Source of the DNA: an uncultured Bacilli bacterium
GTDB taxonomy: Bacteria; Bacillota_I; Bacilli_A; RF39; UBA660
DNA length: 64,000 nucleotides
Assembly: GCA_934190785.1 (NCBI GenBank)
Contig: CAKPTA010000003.1
Span: 62,001 to 126,000, forward strand
Direction: 5' to 3'
Part shown: positions 24,979 to 34,348 of the stretch, piece after piece
Layout of the letters: each line of letters opens with the position of its first letter
Position numbering within the stretch: the stretch's first letter is position 1
Notes under the pieces: generated by a model
The model's input: only the letters and a program-made list of their open reading frames with translations
Databases searched by the model: none
What the model was told of the DNA's origin: nothing
Program-made: the position numbers and the translations under genes

Positions 24979-27309
24979 TTGAAAAAGAAAAATTTACCTG
25001 TAATTATTTTAAAAGGCTTACATCTTCTTCCTTGCAATGATCTTAGAGTAGAATTTGAAAGTGAAAAAGATAATAATATTATTGAGGAATCATTACTTTT
25101 TCATGATGGGCATGTTTTAGTAATTACAAAAATAGATATTGAAGAAAATATTATAATTGATACACTTCCAAGTGTTGGTGTAGTATCTAAAATAAGTCAT
25201 AAGATTGTTCTACCTAATGGAAAAATAAGAGTTACTTTAAATGGTTTATATAAAGCTAACATTGTTAAGTATTTAGATGTTGATAAAAAAAATAGCTTAT
25301 TTGAATCTATTGTATCAAAACCAGAAGAAACAAAATTAGATAATAAAGAAGAAAGAATTTATGTTCATAAACTAAAAAGAGAAGTAAATAAATATATTGA
25401 AGCTCTTCCATATGCCTCTAATAGCATTTTATCTACTGTAGATAATACGGATAGTTTATATGAATTAACAAATATAATACCACCATATCTTCAACTTTCT
25501 CCTAAAAGATATAGTGAATATATGTATGAAACAGATGAGACTGTTTTAGTTCAAATGATTCTTGATGATATATATAATGAAATAGAGACTTTTAATTTAG
25601 AAAATGAAATAGATAGCAAAGTAAAAAAAACAATTGATGAAAATCAAAAAACATATTTATTGCGTGAAAAAATTAAAGCTATCAAAGAAGAACTTGGAGA
25701 TACTTCAATTAAAGATGATGATGTAGAAGTATTAAGACAAAAAATTACTAATCTAAAAGCTAAAGAAAAAGTAAAAGATAAATTGTATACTGAACTTGCT
25801 AGATATGAAAGCCTTACAATAGCTTCACCTGAAATTAGCATTATAAGGGGATATATTGATACTTTATTATCACTACCTTGGGATAATTATACTTTAGATA
25901 ATGATGATCTTTTTGATGTTAGAAAAGTTTTAGATGAATCACATAGTGGTCTTGATGAAGTTAAAATGAGAATTATTGAATTTTTAGCAGTTAGACAAAT
26001 GACTAATAGTCTAAGAAGTCCAATTATTTGTTTAGTTGGTCCACCAGGTGTTGGAAAAACATCTCTTGCTTTTAGTATTGCTCGTGCAATGCATCGTAAT
26101 TTTGTCAAAATTTCAGTTGGTGGTGTAACTGATGAAGCAGAATTAGTAGGTCATAGAAGAACATATTTAGGCGCTAATCCTGGAAGAATAATTCAGTCAT
26201 TAAAAAAAGCAAAAAGTTCAAATCCTGTTTTTTTGATAGATGAAATTGATAAAATGGCTAAAAGTTATAAAGGAGATCCAGCTAGTGTTTTACTTGAAAT
26301 ATTAGATCCAGAACAAAATCATTTATTTAGTGATAACTATATAGAAGAAGAATATGATTTATCTAAAGTTTTATTTATTACAACTGCAAACTATATTGAA
26401 GATATTCCAGAAGCACTTAAAGATAGGTTAGAAGTTGTTGAATTATCTGGTTATACAGAATATGAAAAATTAGATATAGCAAAGAAGTATTTGTTACCAA
26501 AAATATGTAGGGAACATGGTGTTAATAAAGATGGAATTGTTATTAAAGATAATGTTTTAAAACAAATAATAGAGTGCTATACTAAAGAATCTGGAGTCCG
26601 TGAGTTAGAAAGGCAACTCGCTACAATTGTAAGAAAAATAGTAACATCAATAGCTTCATCTAGAATTATTATGAATAAATATGTTGTTGATTTAAAAAAA
26701 TTAGAATCATTTCTTGGAAAACCTAAATTTATAGACATAAATGAATCTATAAGTGGTATTGGCGTTGTAAATGGTCTTGCCTATACAAAATATGGTGGAG
26801 ATATTTTACATATTGAAGTAGGTTATTTTAAGGGTAATGGTAAACTTATTTTAAGCGGCTCAGTTGGAGAAGTAATGAGAGAAAGTGCCTTAGTTGCACT
26901 TGACTATATAAAGGCCAACTCAAGTAAATTTGGGATAGATTATAATATGTTAACAGAAAATGATATCCATATTCACATTCCATCTGGAGCTGTAAAAAAG
27001 GAAGGACCTAGTGCTGGTATTGCCCTTACAACAGCCATAATTAGTGCTTTTACAAAGAAAAAAATCAAAAAGGATGTAGCATTTACAGGTGAAATAACTT
27101 TACTTGGACATATTTTGAAAATTGGAGGATTAAAAGAAAAGAGTATTGGAGCTCTACATTCTGGTATTAAAAAAATTTTTATACCATTTGAAAATCAAAG
27201 TGATATAGATGAATTTCCAGATGAACTTAAAAATAAAATTGAATTTATAGCCGTAAAAGACTATACTGAAGTAGTACATATTTTATGGGACGGTGTTAAA
27301 AATGGATGA
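24979..27309 (+). CDS. lon: ATP-dependent Lon protease (LonA)
   Basis: A 776-residue cytoplasmic AAA+ protease. The N-terminal LON substrate domain runs to about residue 200 with a coiled coil after it. Walker A GPPGVGKT is at 354-361 and the Walker B region is VFLIDEIDKM. The protease domain has catalytic Ser678 in GPSAGIAL and the catalytic Lys in the GGLKEKSIGAL segment, giving the Ser-Lys dyad. Length and order match bacterial LonA. Start is TTG, with AGGAGG eight bases upstream and no nearer ATG. TATAAT at 24944-24949 is the likely -10 box. In B. subtilis lonA also lies upstream of spoVID, which follows here after one gene. Confidence 0.96.
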   Translation: MKKKNLPVIILKGLHLLPCNDLRVEFESEKDNNIIEESLLFHDGHVLVITKIDIEENIIIDTLPSVGVVSKISHKIVLPNGKIRVTLNGLYKANIVKYLDVDKKNSLFESIVSKPEETKLDNKEERIYVHKLKREVNKYIEALPYASNSILSTVDNTDSLYELTNIIPPYLQLSPKRYSEYMYETDETVLVQMILDDIYNEIETFNLENEIDSKVKKTIDENQKTYLLREKIKAIKEELGDTSIKDDDVEVLRQKITNLKAKEKVKDKLYTELARYESLTIASPEISIIRGYIDTLLSLPWDNYTLDNDDLFDVRKVLDESHSGLDEVKMRIIEFLAVRQMTNSLRSPIICLVGPPGVGKTSLAFSIARAMHRNFVKISVGGVTDEAELVGHRRTYLGANPGRIIQSLKKAKSSNPVFLIDEIDKMAKSYKGDPASVLLEILDPEQNHLFSDNYIEEEYDLSKVLFITTANYIEDIPEALKDRLEVVELSGYTEYEKLDIAKKYLLPKICREHGVNKDGIVIKDNVLKQIIECYTKESGVRELERQLATIVRKIVTSIASSRIIMNKYVVDLKKLESFLGKPKFIDINESISGIGVVNGLAYTKYGGDILHIEVGYFKGNGKLILSGSVGEVMRESALVALDYIKANSSKFGIDYNMLTENDIHIHIPSGAVKKEGPSAGIALTTAIISAFTKKKIKKDVAFTGEITLLGHILKIGGLKEKSIGALHSGIKKIFIPFENQSDIDEFPDELKNKIEFIAVKDYTEVVHILWDGVKNG

Positions 27310-28606
27310 TATAATTGATATATATCTAATAAATAAGTTTGTTTTATCAGTTATTTATAACCCAAGATTAATAGAAAGATTAATAATTGTTGAAGAAAGT
27401 AGCGAGGAAAGTTTATTTTTTAGAAAAGAAGCACTTGATTATGTTGAAGAAATTATTAAAGGAAAAAATAGCGAATACATTTTAAATGCAACAAAACTTA
27501 GTTATTTAAAAGAATATTTATTCACATATATAACAAAGTATAAAAAAAATCCTAACTCAGTAGACATATTAGATAGATGTAGAAGTATGTTAGATACATA
27601 TAAAAGAAGTGAAAGACAAATAAATAAATTTTATAAAAAAGAATGGGAAAAACGTAGAGTAGAGAAAAGGGACAGTCTTACCTTAGCTGAAATAAATATA
27701 ATTGATAAATCGATATCAAGTGATTATTCATATCTAAAAATGCTTTTGGATAAAAATGTTAATATTAAAAATCTATGTAAAAGAAATTATGCGTTAATGT
27801 CTATCTGTGCCTTTATTAGTGAATGTCCTATTCTCATTTATAATGATGTTTTCATAGAAAATGTTTCTAGTGTTATTTCTCTTGTTAGTGATAATTGTAA
27901 GATGTTTAGTGAAAATAAAAATTTGATAAATAAAATAAAATTACAAATAAAGAATAATTTAGAAGAACATGATAAAATAAATAAAATACTAAAAGAGCAA
28001 TATATAAAATCATTAATTGTATTGCCTGTAGATGATTTAGTTGCCTTTTTATCAAATGATTCTCTTTCTTTTGATGAAGATATCTTTAATGTTTTTTCTA
28101 GTATCACTCAAACATATTTAGATAATGAGTCATTAAATCAAGATAAAATAAATAATATAAATTATATATTAACGAAATTTACAAAAATAAATGTAGATAA
28201 AATTAATCATATAAAACATAGACTAAATAACTATAAAATAAATAATGATAAGATAAATGAATTTTATTTTAATGAACTAGAGCTTCATAGTTCAAAACAT
28301 ATATTTAAAAATTTTATAAATGTTTATGACATACAGAATAATGTAGATAATCTAATATATTCAGATATTTATATTTCTAATTTAATTTTAAATTTAAATT
28401 GTGACATAACTTTCTTATATAATCATCCTAATTTAATATATGGGATTAATTATATAATTAATAAATATCCTGATATTATAGCAAATAAAATTTATTTAGA
28501 TAGAATTAAAAATATATTAAATCTTCATTCCTTAATTTATAACTCAGGTGCTATAGATGGGGATATAAAAAAAATATTTAAAAAGATAAAAAAATTAGAT
28601 AAGTAG
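27302..28606 (+). CDS. Large cytoplasmic protein of unknown function between lon and spoVID
   Basis: A 434-residue protein starting at ATG 27302, eight bases inside the end of lon, so its translation is probably coupled to Lon. No membrane segment, signal peptide, Cys cluster or nucleotide-binding loop is visible. It is rich in Asn, Ile, Lys and Leu and looks mostly alpha-helical, with a basic patch around residues 95-125 (RSMLDTYKRSERQINKFYKK). I do not recognise a family. The position directly before the spore-coat genes hints at sporulation or at Lon function, but nothing in the sequence shows this. Confidence 0.8.
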   Translation: MDDIIDIYLINKFVLSVIYNPRLIERLIIVEESSEESLFFRKEALDYVEEIIKGKNSEYILNATKLSYLKEYLFTYITKYKKNPNSVDILDRCRSMLDTYKRSERQINKFYKKEWEKRRVEKRDSLTLAEINIIDKSISSDYSYLKMLLDKNVNIKNLCKRNYALMSICAFISECPILIYNDVFIENVSSVISLVSDNCKMFSENKNLINKIKLQIKNNLEEHDKINKILKEQYIKSLIVLPVDDLVAFLSNDSLSFDEDIFNVFSSITQTYLDNESLNQDKINNINYILTKFTKINVDKINHIKHRLNNYKINNDKINEFYFNELELHSSKHIFKNFINVYDIQNNVDNLIYSDIYISNLILNLNCDITFLYNHPNLIYGINYIINKYPDIIANKIYLDRIKNILNLHSLIYNSGAIDGDIKKIFKKIKKLDK

Positions 28607-28658
28607 TATATTTATCTTTTTTTTTCATATATTTTAATGACTGAGAGGGGAGATAAAG

Positions 28659-29381
28659 GTGAAAAAAATAATTCCTTTTAAAAAAGATATAATTTTTAAA
28701 AATCATATTAGTGAAGTAACAAGTATATCACTTGAACATACACTAAATGTGTCTGAAAGTGATAACAGTATAACCGGAAATTTCACTGTTAGTGGTGAGT
28801 ATTTAATGAATGATACTAGTGTTAATACTGAAGCATTTTCTTACACACTTCCTTTTGACATTAGAATGGATGAAAAATATATTCTATCTAATGCTGTAAT
28901 TGATATAGATGATTTCTATTATGAAATAGTAAATGATAATGTTTTAGCTGTTAATATTGATGTACTTGTTGATAAATTAGAAGAACAATTAATAAAAGTA
29001 GAACCATTAGAAGAAGTCAAAATTGAAAGGGAAGATATCCTAGAAAGTGATAGTGAGTTTATGTTGGATGAAGTAAAAAAAGAAAAAGAAGTAAAAAATG
29101 AAATAAAAGAAGAAAAAGAACGATGTGTTGAAGAGGAAGATATATTACCAGATAAACGAGAAAATGACATAAAATTAGATGAATCACTATCTATTTTTAG
29201 TATAGATGATGGTGAAACATATAAAAGTTATAAAGTATATATTGTAAGAGAAGGCGATGATATGGAACTTATTATGGAAAAGTATCATGTAAAAAAAGAA
29301 GAATTAGAGCAATATAACGATTTAAAAGAAATAAAACTTGGAGACAAAATAATTATTCCATGTAGTTATGAAACTGCTTAA
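28659..29381 (+). CDS. spoVID: SpoVID-like spore coat assembly protein (LysM)
   Basis: A 240-residue protein with a beta-rich N-terminal domain (about 1-110; it includes LEHTLNVSESDNSITGNFTV), a strongly acidic Lys/Glu linker (about 115-175), and one C-terminal LysM domain (about 190-237; YKVYIVREGDDMELIMEKY ... LGDKIIIPC). This is the plan of SpoVID, which anchors and encases the spore coat around the forespore, although B. subtilis SpoVID is more than twice as long. The next gene is ysxE-like, exactly as in B. subtilis, which strongly supports the call. Start is GTG after GGGGAGAT. Confidence 0.8.
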   Translation: MKKIIPFKKDIIFKNHISEVTSISLEHTLNVSESDNSITGNFTVSGEYLMNDTSVNTEAFSYTLPFDIRMDEKYILSNAVIDIDDFYYEIVNDNVLAVNIDVLVDKLEEQLIKVEPLEEVKIEREDILESDSEFMLDEVKKEKEVKNEIKEEKERCVEEEDILPDKRENDIKLDESLSIFSIDDGETYKSYKVYIVREGDDMELIMEKYHVKKEELEQYNDLKEIKLGDKIIIPCSYETA

Positions 29382-30291
29382 TAAAACATTAAAAAAATAT
29401 GGGTTAGTTCCAAGCGAATATCGTAAAATAGGTGGAGCTACTATAGTTGGTTCTAATAATGGACTGTTTGTTGCCAAAGAAAAAAAACACCGTTCAAACG
29501 AAGATATTTATGAGTATTTATCATCAAGAAATTTTAATTATTATCCAAGAATTATTAGTGCACAAAATGATCCTTTTGAAATATCTGAATATATAGAAGA
29601 AATATCAATGCCAAAAGAACAAAAAATGATGGATATGATTGAACTTGTAAGTCTGCTTCACTATAAAACTACTCATTATAAAGAAGTAGATATCGATAAT
29701 TACAAAAAGATATATGAAGATATTTTAAATAATACTGATTATTTATATAGTTATTATAATGATATAATAACATTAATAGAGACGCATGTTTATATGAGTC
29801 CAGCAGAATATTTGTTGGCACGAAATATATCTAAGATTTTTGGCGCAATTGAATTTTCTAAGAGAGAATTAGAATCTTGGTATGAACTTGTTAAAAATAA
29901 AAGAAAACAACGATTTGTTGTTTTACATAATAATCTAGAATTAGATCATTTTATCAGAAATAAAAATTCATATTTAATTAGTTGGGATAAATCCAAAATA
30001 GATATTCCTATCTTTGATTTGTATAAATTATATAAAAAACATGCACTTGAGTTTGATTTTGAATCTATCTTAAGGGCTTATGAAAAGAATTATCCATTAT
30101 TAGAAGAAGAGAGGAAGCTTTTGTTTATTTTGATCAGTCTTCCAGAAAAAATAGTGTTTGATGATACTGAATATAATATGTGTAAAAAAATTAGTGCTTT
30201 AATTGATACTTTATACAAAACAGAAGCTTTGATATCACCATATTATTCGAAAGAAAAAGAAAAACATGCCAACTATGAAAAAGCAAAGTAA
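29368..30291 (+). CDS. ysxE: YsxE/CotS-family spore coat pseudokinase
   Basis: A 307-residue protein with the fold of aminoglycoside phosphotransferase/CotS-type kinases. The catalytic loop, normally HGDLxxxN, reads LHNNLELDHFI, with Asn at the catalytic Asp position and the metal-binding Asn lost. The later metal-binding segment reads YLISWDKSKIDIPIFDLYK, Ser replacing Asp. It is therefore probably inactive, as suspected for several CotS relatives. It overlaps spoVID by 14 bases, the same pair and order as in B. subtilis, so a structural role in coat assembly is likely. Confidence 0.75.
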   Translation: MKLLNKTLKKYGLVPSEYRKIGGATIVGSNNGLFVAKEKKHRSNEDIYEYLSSRNFNYYPRIISAQNDPFEISEYIEEISMPKEQKMMDMIELVSLLHYKTTHYKEVDIDNYKKIYEDILNNTDYLYSYYNDIITLIETHVYMSPAEYLLARNISKIFGAIEFSKRELESWYELVKNKRKQRFVVLHNNLELDHFIRNKNSYLISWDKSKIDIPIFDLYKLYKKHALEFDFESILRAYEKNYPLLEEERKLLFILISLPEKIVFDDTEYNMCKKISALIDTLYKTEALISPYYSKEKEKHANYEKAK

Positions 30292-30417
30292 GAATAAATT
30301 AAATCGTGTTACAATGAAGAAAGTTAGAATAATTTGATAGAAAAATAAAATAGTAAAAATAAATAATAAAATAATCCATTTATTACGGCCACACCACCAT
30401 TTATTTGATCCATTCAT
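30235..30417 (-). CDS. Possible small membrane protein (uncertain)
   Basis: A 60-codon ORF from ATG 30417 (minus) with AGGTGA a few bases upstream. The start reads MNGSNKWWCGRNKW, followed by about 40 mostly hydrophobic residues. Its last 57 bases run antisense into the ysxE-like gene, which weakens the case. The Trp-Trp-Cys start followed by membrane helices is reminiscent of small sporulation membrane peptides, but I recognise no family. It is the only content of the 280-base gap between ysxE and yqeG apart from a terminator. Confidence 0.25.
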   Translation of the reverse strand: MNGSNKWWCGRNKWIILLFIFTILFFYQIILTFFIVTRFNLFLLCFFIVGMFFFFFRIIW

Positions 30418-30476
30418 ATTAGTCACCTATGATAAATTATGTATATAGACTATATTTGTTTGTGCATATGACTAAG

Positions 30477-30501
30477 AAATTCATAACATATGAATTTTTT
30501 T
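30477..30501 (+). terminator. Intrinsic terminator in the ysxE-yqeG gap
   Basis: Perfect nine-base stem AAATTCATA/TATGAATTT with loop ACA and T run. Confidence 0.82.
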
Positions 30502-30571
30502 AGTGTTATATCTAGCAATGTAAAAATATATATGTTAAAATTATAGAAATGAAAGTCTGTGGTGATGAAGT

Positions 30572-31093
30572 ATGGAAAAATATATACCAGATATGTATCA
30601 AAAAAATATTTATGATGTTAGTTATGAAAAACTTATGGCTAGAGGTGTAAAATGCCTTTTATTTGATTTAGATAATACCTTAGCACCATTTAGCGCTAAA
30701 AGCGTAGATGATAAAGTAAAAACTTTATTTAATAATTTAAGAGAAATGGGATTTAAAGTAGTAATATTTTCTAATAGCCCTAAAAGTAGAGTTAACGCCT
30801 TTGCAGAATTATTAGCTGTCGATTTTGTAGCGAATGCTAAAAAACCATTAAAAATGGGATTCAATGCTATTTTAAATAAATATAAGTATAATATAACAGA
30901 AGTAGCAATTATTGGAGATCAAATGTTAACTGACATATGTGGTGGAAATAAAATAGGAATAACAACTATTTTAGTAAATCCAATTAGTACAACTGATCCT
31001 GTTTGGACAAAATTTAATCGCCACTTTGAGCATAGAATAATGAACAAACTAACAGCACACGACTTATTCTTTAAAGGAAGATATTATGATTAA
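30572..31093 (+). CDS. yqeG: YqeG-family HAD phosphatase
   Basis: A 173-residue HAD-IIIA phosphatase. Motif I is FDLDNTL (about 28-34), motif II VIFSNSPKSR with the Ser after the hydrophobic strand, the motif III Lys is in ANAKKPLKMGF, and motif IV is IIGDQMLTD. The family is related to phosphatidylglycerophosphate phosphatases. It overlaps yqeH by eight bases; yqeG-yqeH is a conserved pair in Bacillota. Confidence 0.93.
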   Translation: MEKYIPDMYQKNIYDVSYEKLMARGVKCLLFDLDNTLAPFSAKSVDDKVKTLFNNLREMGFKVVIFSNSPKSRVNAFAELLAVDFVANAKKPLKMGFNAILNKYKYNITEVAIIGDQMLTDICGGNKIGITTILVNPISTTDPVWTKFNRHFEHRIMNKLTAHDLFFKGRYYD

Positions 31094-32081
31094 AAAATGT
31101 ATGGGATGCGGAGCCATCATGCAAAGTGATGATGCAACTAAAGAAGGATATATAAAAGATGAGTTGTATGGTAAGTCTGACTTATGTCTTAGATGTTTTA
31201 AAATAAAAAATTATGGAGAATATACTAAAGTAAAAAAAACAAATAGTGATTTTCTTCCTATTTTAGATACCATTTCGAAAACAGGAGATTTGGTTGTTTT
31301 ACTAATTGATTTATTTAATATTCCATATAATATAAATAAAATACTAAGTCATATAGATAACCCTGTTTTATTAGTTTTTACAAAAAGAGATATTTTACCA
31401 TTAAGTGTCAGTGATGAAAAATTAATTAATTATAGTAAAAATTTTAATATACCTATTATTGATACTTTTGTAATAAGTAGTTTTAAAAACTATAACTTTG
31501 ATTTATTAATGGATAAAATAAATGAATATAAAAAAACTGATAGAGTGTATGTTGTTGGATATACAAATGCCGGAAAAAGTACAATGATTAATAAAATTAT
31601 TTATAATTATTTTGATAATACAACAAGTATTACTACTAGTATGATTCCATCGACAACACTAGATACTATTGAAATTTCATTAAATGGTTTAACTTTAATT
31701 GATACACCTGGTATATTGGACGAAAATTCTTATATAGAGAAGGTAGACTATAAAGACTTAAAGAAGATAACGCCAAGACGTGAAATAAAGCCAACTACTT
31801 ATCAGATAAAAGCAAAACAGACAATTTTTATTTCTGATTTAGCTAGAATTGATGCTTTAAGTAAGTGTAATATTACGATATATGTATCTAATGACTTAAA
31901 GCTTGAGAGAACATTTAAAAATAGTAATAAATTAAATGAATATGTTCTTCATAAGATTATCTTAAAAGAAAGTGCGGATATTGTTATTTCTGGACTAGGA
32001 TTTATAAAAGCAACTAGTGGTGAATATGATATTTATGCTTTAGAAAATGTAGCAGTCTTTACAAGAGATTGTTTAATTTAA
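31086..32081 (+). CDS. yqeH: YqeH circularly permuted GTPase (30S ribosome assembly)
   Basis: A 331-residue GTPase required for small-subunit maturation in B. subtilis. An N-terminal treble-clef zinc finger (CMGCGAIM ... LCLRCFKIKNYGEY) is followed by the G motifs in permuted order: G4 TKRD, G5 SSF, then G1 GYTNAGKST, G2 with two Thr in SMIPSTTL, and G3 DTPG. The C-terminal part has the family RNA-binding domain. Length is slightly below the B. subtilis protein (about 366). Coupled to yqeG. Confidence 0.95.
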   Translation: MIKKCMGCGAIMQSDDATKEGYIKDELYGKSDLCLRCFKIKNYGEYTKVKKTNSDFLPILDTISKTGDLVVLLIDLFNIPYNINKILSHIDNPVLLVFTKRDILPLSVSDEKLINYSKNFNIPIIDTFVISSFKNYNFDLLMDKINEYKKTDRVYVVGYTNAGKSTMINKIIYNYFDNTTSITTSMIPSTTLDTIEISLNGLTLIDTPGILDENSYIEKVDYKDLKKITPRREIKPTTYQIKAKQTIFISDLARIDALSKCNITIYVSNDLKLERTFKNSNKLNEYVLHKIILKESADIVISGLGFIKATSGEYDIYALENVAVFTRDCLI

Positions 32082-32083
32082 AG

Positions 32084-32110
32084 AAGATTTTAACAAAATC
32101 TTTTTTTTTT
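32084..32110 (+). terminator. Intrinsic terminator after yqeH
   Basis: Stem AAGATTTT/AAAATCTT, loop AAC or similar, and a run of ten or more T. Confidence 0.88.
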
Positions 32111-32152
32111 ATAAAAAACTAGGTATAATAATAAAAGAGTAGGAGAATGGAT

Positions 32153-33952
32153 ATGTTAGGAAATATAATTGCTATTGAAGAGAATATTGTATCTATTAAA
32201 CTAAATATTGATTTATCTAAATTTCAGAGTTTGATAAATTTACATGTTGTTTTGCAAGAATCAGATAGAACTGTCGTTGGAGAGATTATCGATATAAAAG
32301 ATGGTATTGCTTATATTAATTTATTGGGTGAATTTATAAATAATAAATTTGTTTATGGAATTATAAAAAAACCAGGATTTTCTGCAACTGTAAAATTAGT
32401 ATCTAGAGAAAAGATTCCATCAATTATTAGTATAGATGATTATAATGAAGAAAGAGATTTATATATTGGAGAAAGCCCTATATATAGTGGTGTTAAAATA
32501 GGAATGAATATTAATGCTTTCTTTAGTAATCATTTTGCTATTTTTGGAAATACAGGGAGTGGTAAATCTTGTGGTGTTTCAAGAATTATTCAAAATTTAT
32601 TTAGTAAGAAAAATCCTCCATATCGTTCTAATATTTTCATTTTTGATGCATATGGAGAATATCATAGTGCTTTTAAAACATTAGGAGAAAATAATCCAAA
32701 TATTAATTTTAAATCATATACAACTAATCTTAATTTTTCTGATAGTGAAGTCTTACGTATTCCACTTTGGTTACTTACAGTTGATGATGTTGCTCAAATT
32801 TTAAATGTTGAATCATCACAGCAATTGCCCATAGTTGAAAAAGCTTTAAAGTTAGTAAGTGTTTTTGCACAAGATGATGAAGAAAACCAACGAATAAAAA
32901 ATGATATATTAGCTAGAACAATTCTTGATATTTTAGCAAGTGGAAAAGCGCCAGCTCAAATTAGAGATCAAATAACTTCCACTTTATCAAACTATGGTAC
33001 ATCTAAACTTAATCTTGATTCAGAGGTTTATCAACCAGGTTATAGTAGAGAATTTAAACATTGTCTAAATATTGATGAAACAGGAAAGTTAAGAGATATA
33101 GAAGTTATTACTAATTATTTGGAAAAGTTTTTACTTGATAGTTATGATTTAAAGTTACCTGATGGAAGCTTTATGTATACATTAGACCAATTAGAAGATG
33201 CATTTAACTTTGCACTTATCTCAGAAGGTAGTTTGACTAATAACAGTGTCTATGAACAGATGAATACATTAAGGGTTAGAATCCATAATTTAGCTAATAG
33301 TACTGATAGAACATATTTTGAATATCCAAAGTATATTAGTAAAAGAGGTTATATCAACGAACTTATAACAGCTCATTCTGGTAAGAAAGCTCAAATAATT
33401 AATTTTAATATAAACTATATTGATGATCGTTTAGCTAAAGTTATTACTAAAATCTATTCTAAATTATTATTTGATTTTGCAAAGAGTCAAGGTAATGCAA
33501 CAAAAGTTCCTTTTCACATTATCTTAGAGGAAGCTCATAGATATGTTCAAAATGACACAGATAGAGATATTTATGGATATAATATTTTTGAGAGAATAAC
33601 AAAAGAGGGTAGAAAATATGGTATCCTTTTGGGATTAATTTCACAAAGACCATCAGAACTTTCTGATACCGTTATATCACAATGTACTAACTTTTTAATA
33701 TTCAAAATGATTCATCCTAAAGATGTTGAATATATTAAAGAAATGGTTCCAAATGTAACACCAGAAATTGTAAAAACATTTAAGTTGTTGCAACCTGGTA
33801 ATTGTATTTCCTTTGGTAGTGCTTTTAAGGTGCCAATTATGGTTAAATTAGAAATGCCTAATCCTGCACCATCTAGTAGCAGTTGTGATGTAAGTGGAAT
33901 TTGGTTTATTAAAGAAAAAACACATGATAGTGAACTTGGTGAAATTAAATAA
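32153..33952 (+). CDS. HerA-like DUF87 ATPase, copy 1
   Basis: A 599-residue protein from ATG 32153; AGGAG lies seven bases upstream, whereas it abuts the in-frame ATG 32147, and the paralogue at 55046 also aligns from here. A HAS-barrel-like N-terminal domain (about 1-100) precedes the ATPase: Walker A GNTGSGKS at 132-139, the FIFDAYGEYH segment, and Walker B HIILEEAHRYVQNDTDRD. The end has GLISQRPSELSDTVISQCTN with the arginine-finger-like Arg. HerA hexamers translocate DNA, usually with the nuclease NurA, but no NurA-like gene is near. Function here is unknown. Transcribed alone, TATAAT at 32124, terminator after. Confidence 0.85.
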   Translation: MLGNIIAIEENIVSIKLNIDLSKFQSLINLHVVLQESDRTVVGEIIDIKDGIAYINLLGEFINNKFVYGIIKKPGFSATVKLVSREKIPSIISIDDYNEERDLYIGESPIYSGVKIGMNINAFFSNHFAIFGNTGSGKSCGVSRIIQNLFSKKNPPYRSNIFIFDAYGEYHSAFKTLGENNPNINFKSYTTNLNFSDSEVLRIPLWLLTVDDVAQILNVESSQQLPIVEKALKLVSVFAQDDEENQRIKNDILARTILDILASGKAPAQIRDQITSTLSNYGTSKLNLDSEVYQPGYSREFKHCLNIDETGKLRDIEVITNYLEKFLLDSYDLKLPDGSFMYTLDQLEDAFNFALISEGSLTNNSVYEQMNTLRVRIHNLANSTDRTYFEYPKYISKRGYINELITAHSGKKAQIINFNINYIDDRLAKVITKIYSKLLFDFAKSQGNATKVPFHIILEEAHRYVQNDTDRDIYGYNIFERITKEGRKYGILLGLISQRPSELSDTVISQCTNFLIFKMIHPKDVEYIKEMVPNVTPEIVKTFKLLQPGNCISFGSAFKVPIMVKLEMPNPAPSSSSCDVSGIWFIKEKTHDSELGEIK

Positions 33953-33979
33953 AGTATAGAGCTTTCTATACTTTTTTTG
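33953..33979 (+). terminator. Intrinsic terminator after HerA-like 1
   Basis: Perfect stem AGTATAGA/TCTATACT, loop GCTT, then seven T. Confidence 0.9.
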
Positions 33980-33991
33980 TAAAATTATTGT

Positions 33992-34014
33992 AAATACAAA
34001 AATTTGTTGTATTT
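33992..34014. promoter_or_regulatory. Perfect 8-base inverted repeat upstream of 34065
   Basis: AAATACAA and TTGTATTT separated by seven bases. It has no T run, so it is more like an operator or RNA hairpin than a terminator. It lies about 50 bases before the next start, just upstream of the likely promoter. Confidence 0.35.
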
Positions 34015-34064
34015 ATTTTGTATTTTAAAAGTATATATGTGTTAGAATAATAATAGGTGATAAT

Positions 34065-34256
34065 ATGGATAAGGTTACTGAAGAAGTTTCAATATATTTA
34101 GATAATTTAGATAATATAGATGATTATAAAAAATTATCTCTAAGAGATAAAATAAAACATTTATTTGATTTAAGAAATTACGTTTTAAGTTATAAAAAGA
34201 GTGATACTTTAGATAAAGGAAAAGTTAAAGTATTTGTAAATGATCAAAATAAATAA
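34065..34256 (+). CDS. Small hypothetical protein
   Basis: A 63-residue, highly charged, helical-looking protein with no membrane segment or Cys. The start has an AGGTGATAAT site, TAGAAT at 34043-34048 could be its -10 box, and a clear terminator follows, so it is an independent unit with all the signals of a real gene. I recognise no family. Confidence 0.65.
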   Translation: MDKVTEEVSIYLDNLDNIDDYKKLSLRDKIKHLFDLRNYVLSYKKSDTLDKGKVKVFVNDQNK

Positions 34257-34272
34257 GCCTTAGGGCTTTTTT
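34255..34272 (+). terminator. Intrinsic terminator after 34065 gene
   Basis: Stem AAGCC/GGCTT, loop TTAG, then a T run; it overlaps the stop codon. Confidence 0.82.
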
Positions 34273-34348
34273 TATTTCACTAAATTTTCACGATATCTTC
34301 ATAAATTTTATTCGTTTTAGTAATAGAATTAATGTGTGAGGTGATTAT

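Noticed and set aside
27293..27309. UGA read as Trp (mycoplasma-type code)
   Set aside because: lon and several other recognised genes stop at TGA, and conserved Trp positions use TGG.
32153..33952. HerA-based antiphage defence system
   Set aside because: No Sir2, DUF4297, NurA or other effector gene is adjacent to either HerA-like copy; neighbours are yqeH and small unrelated genes.
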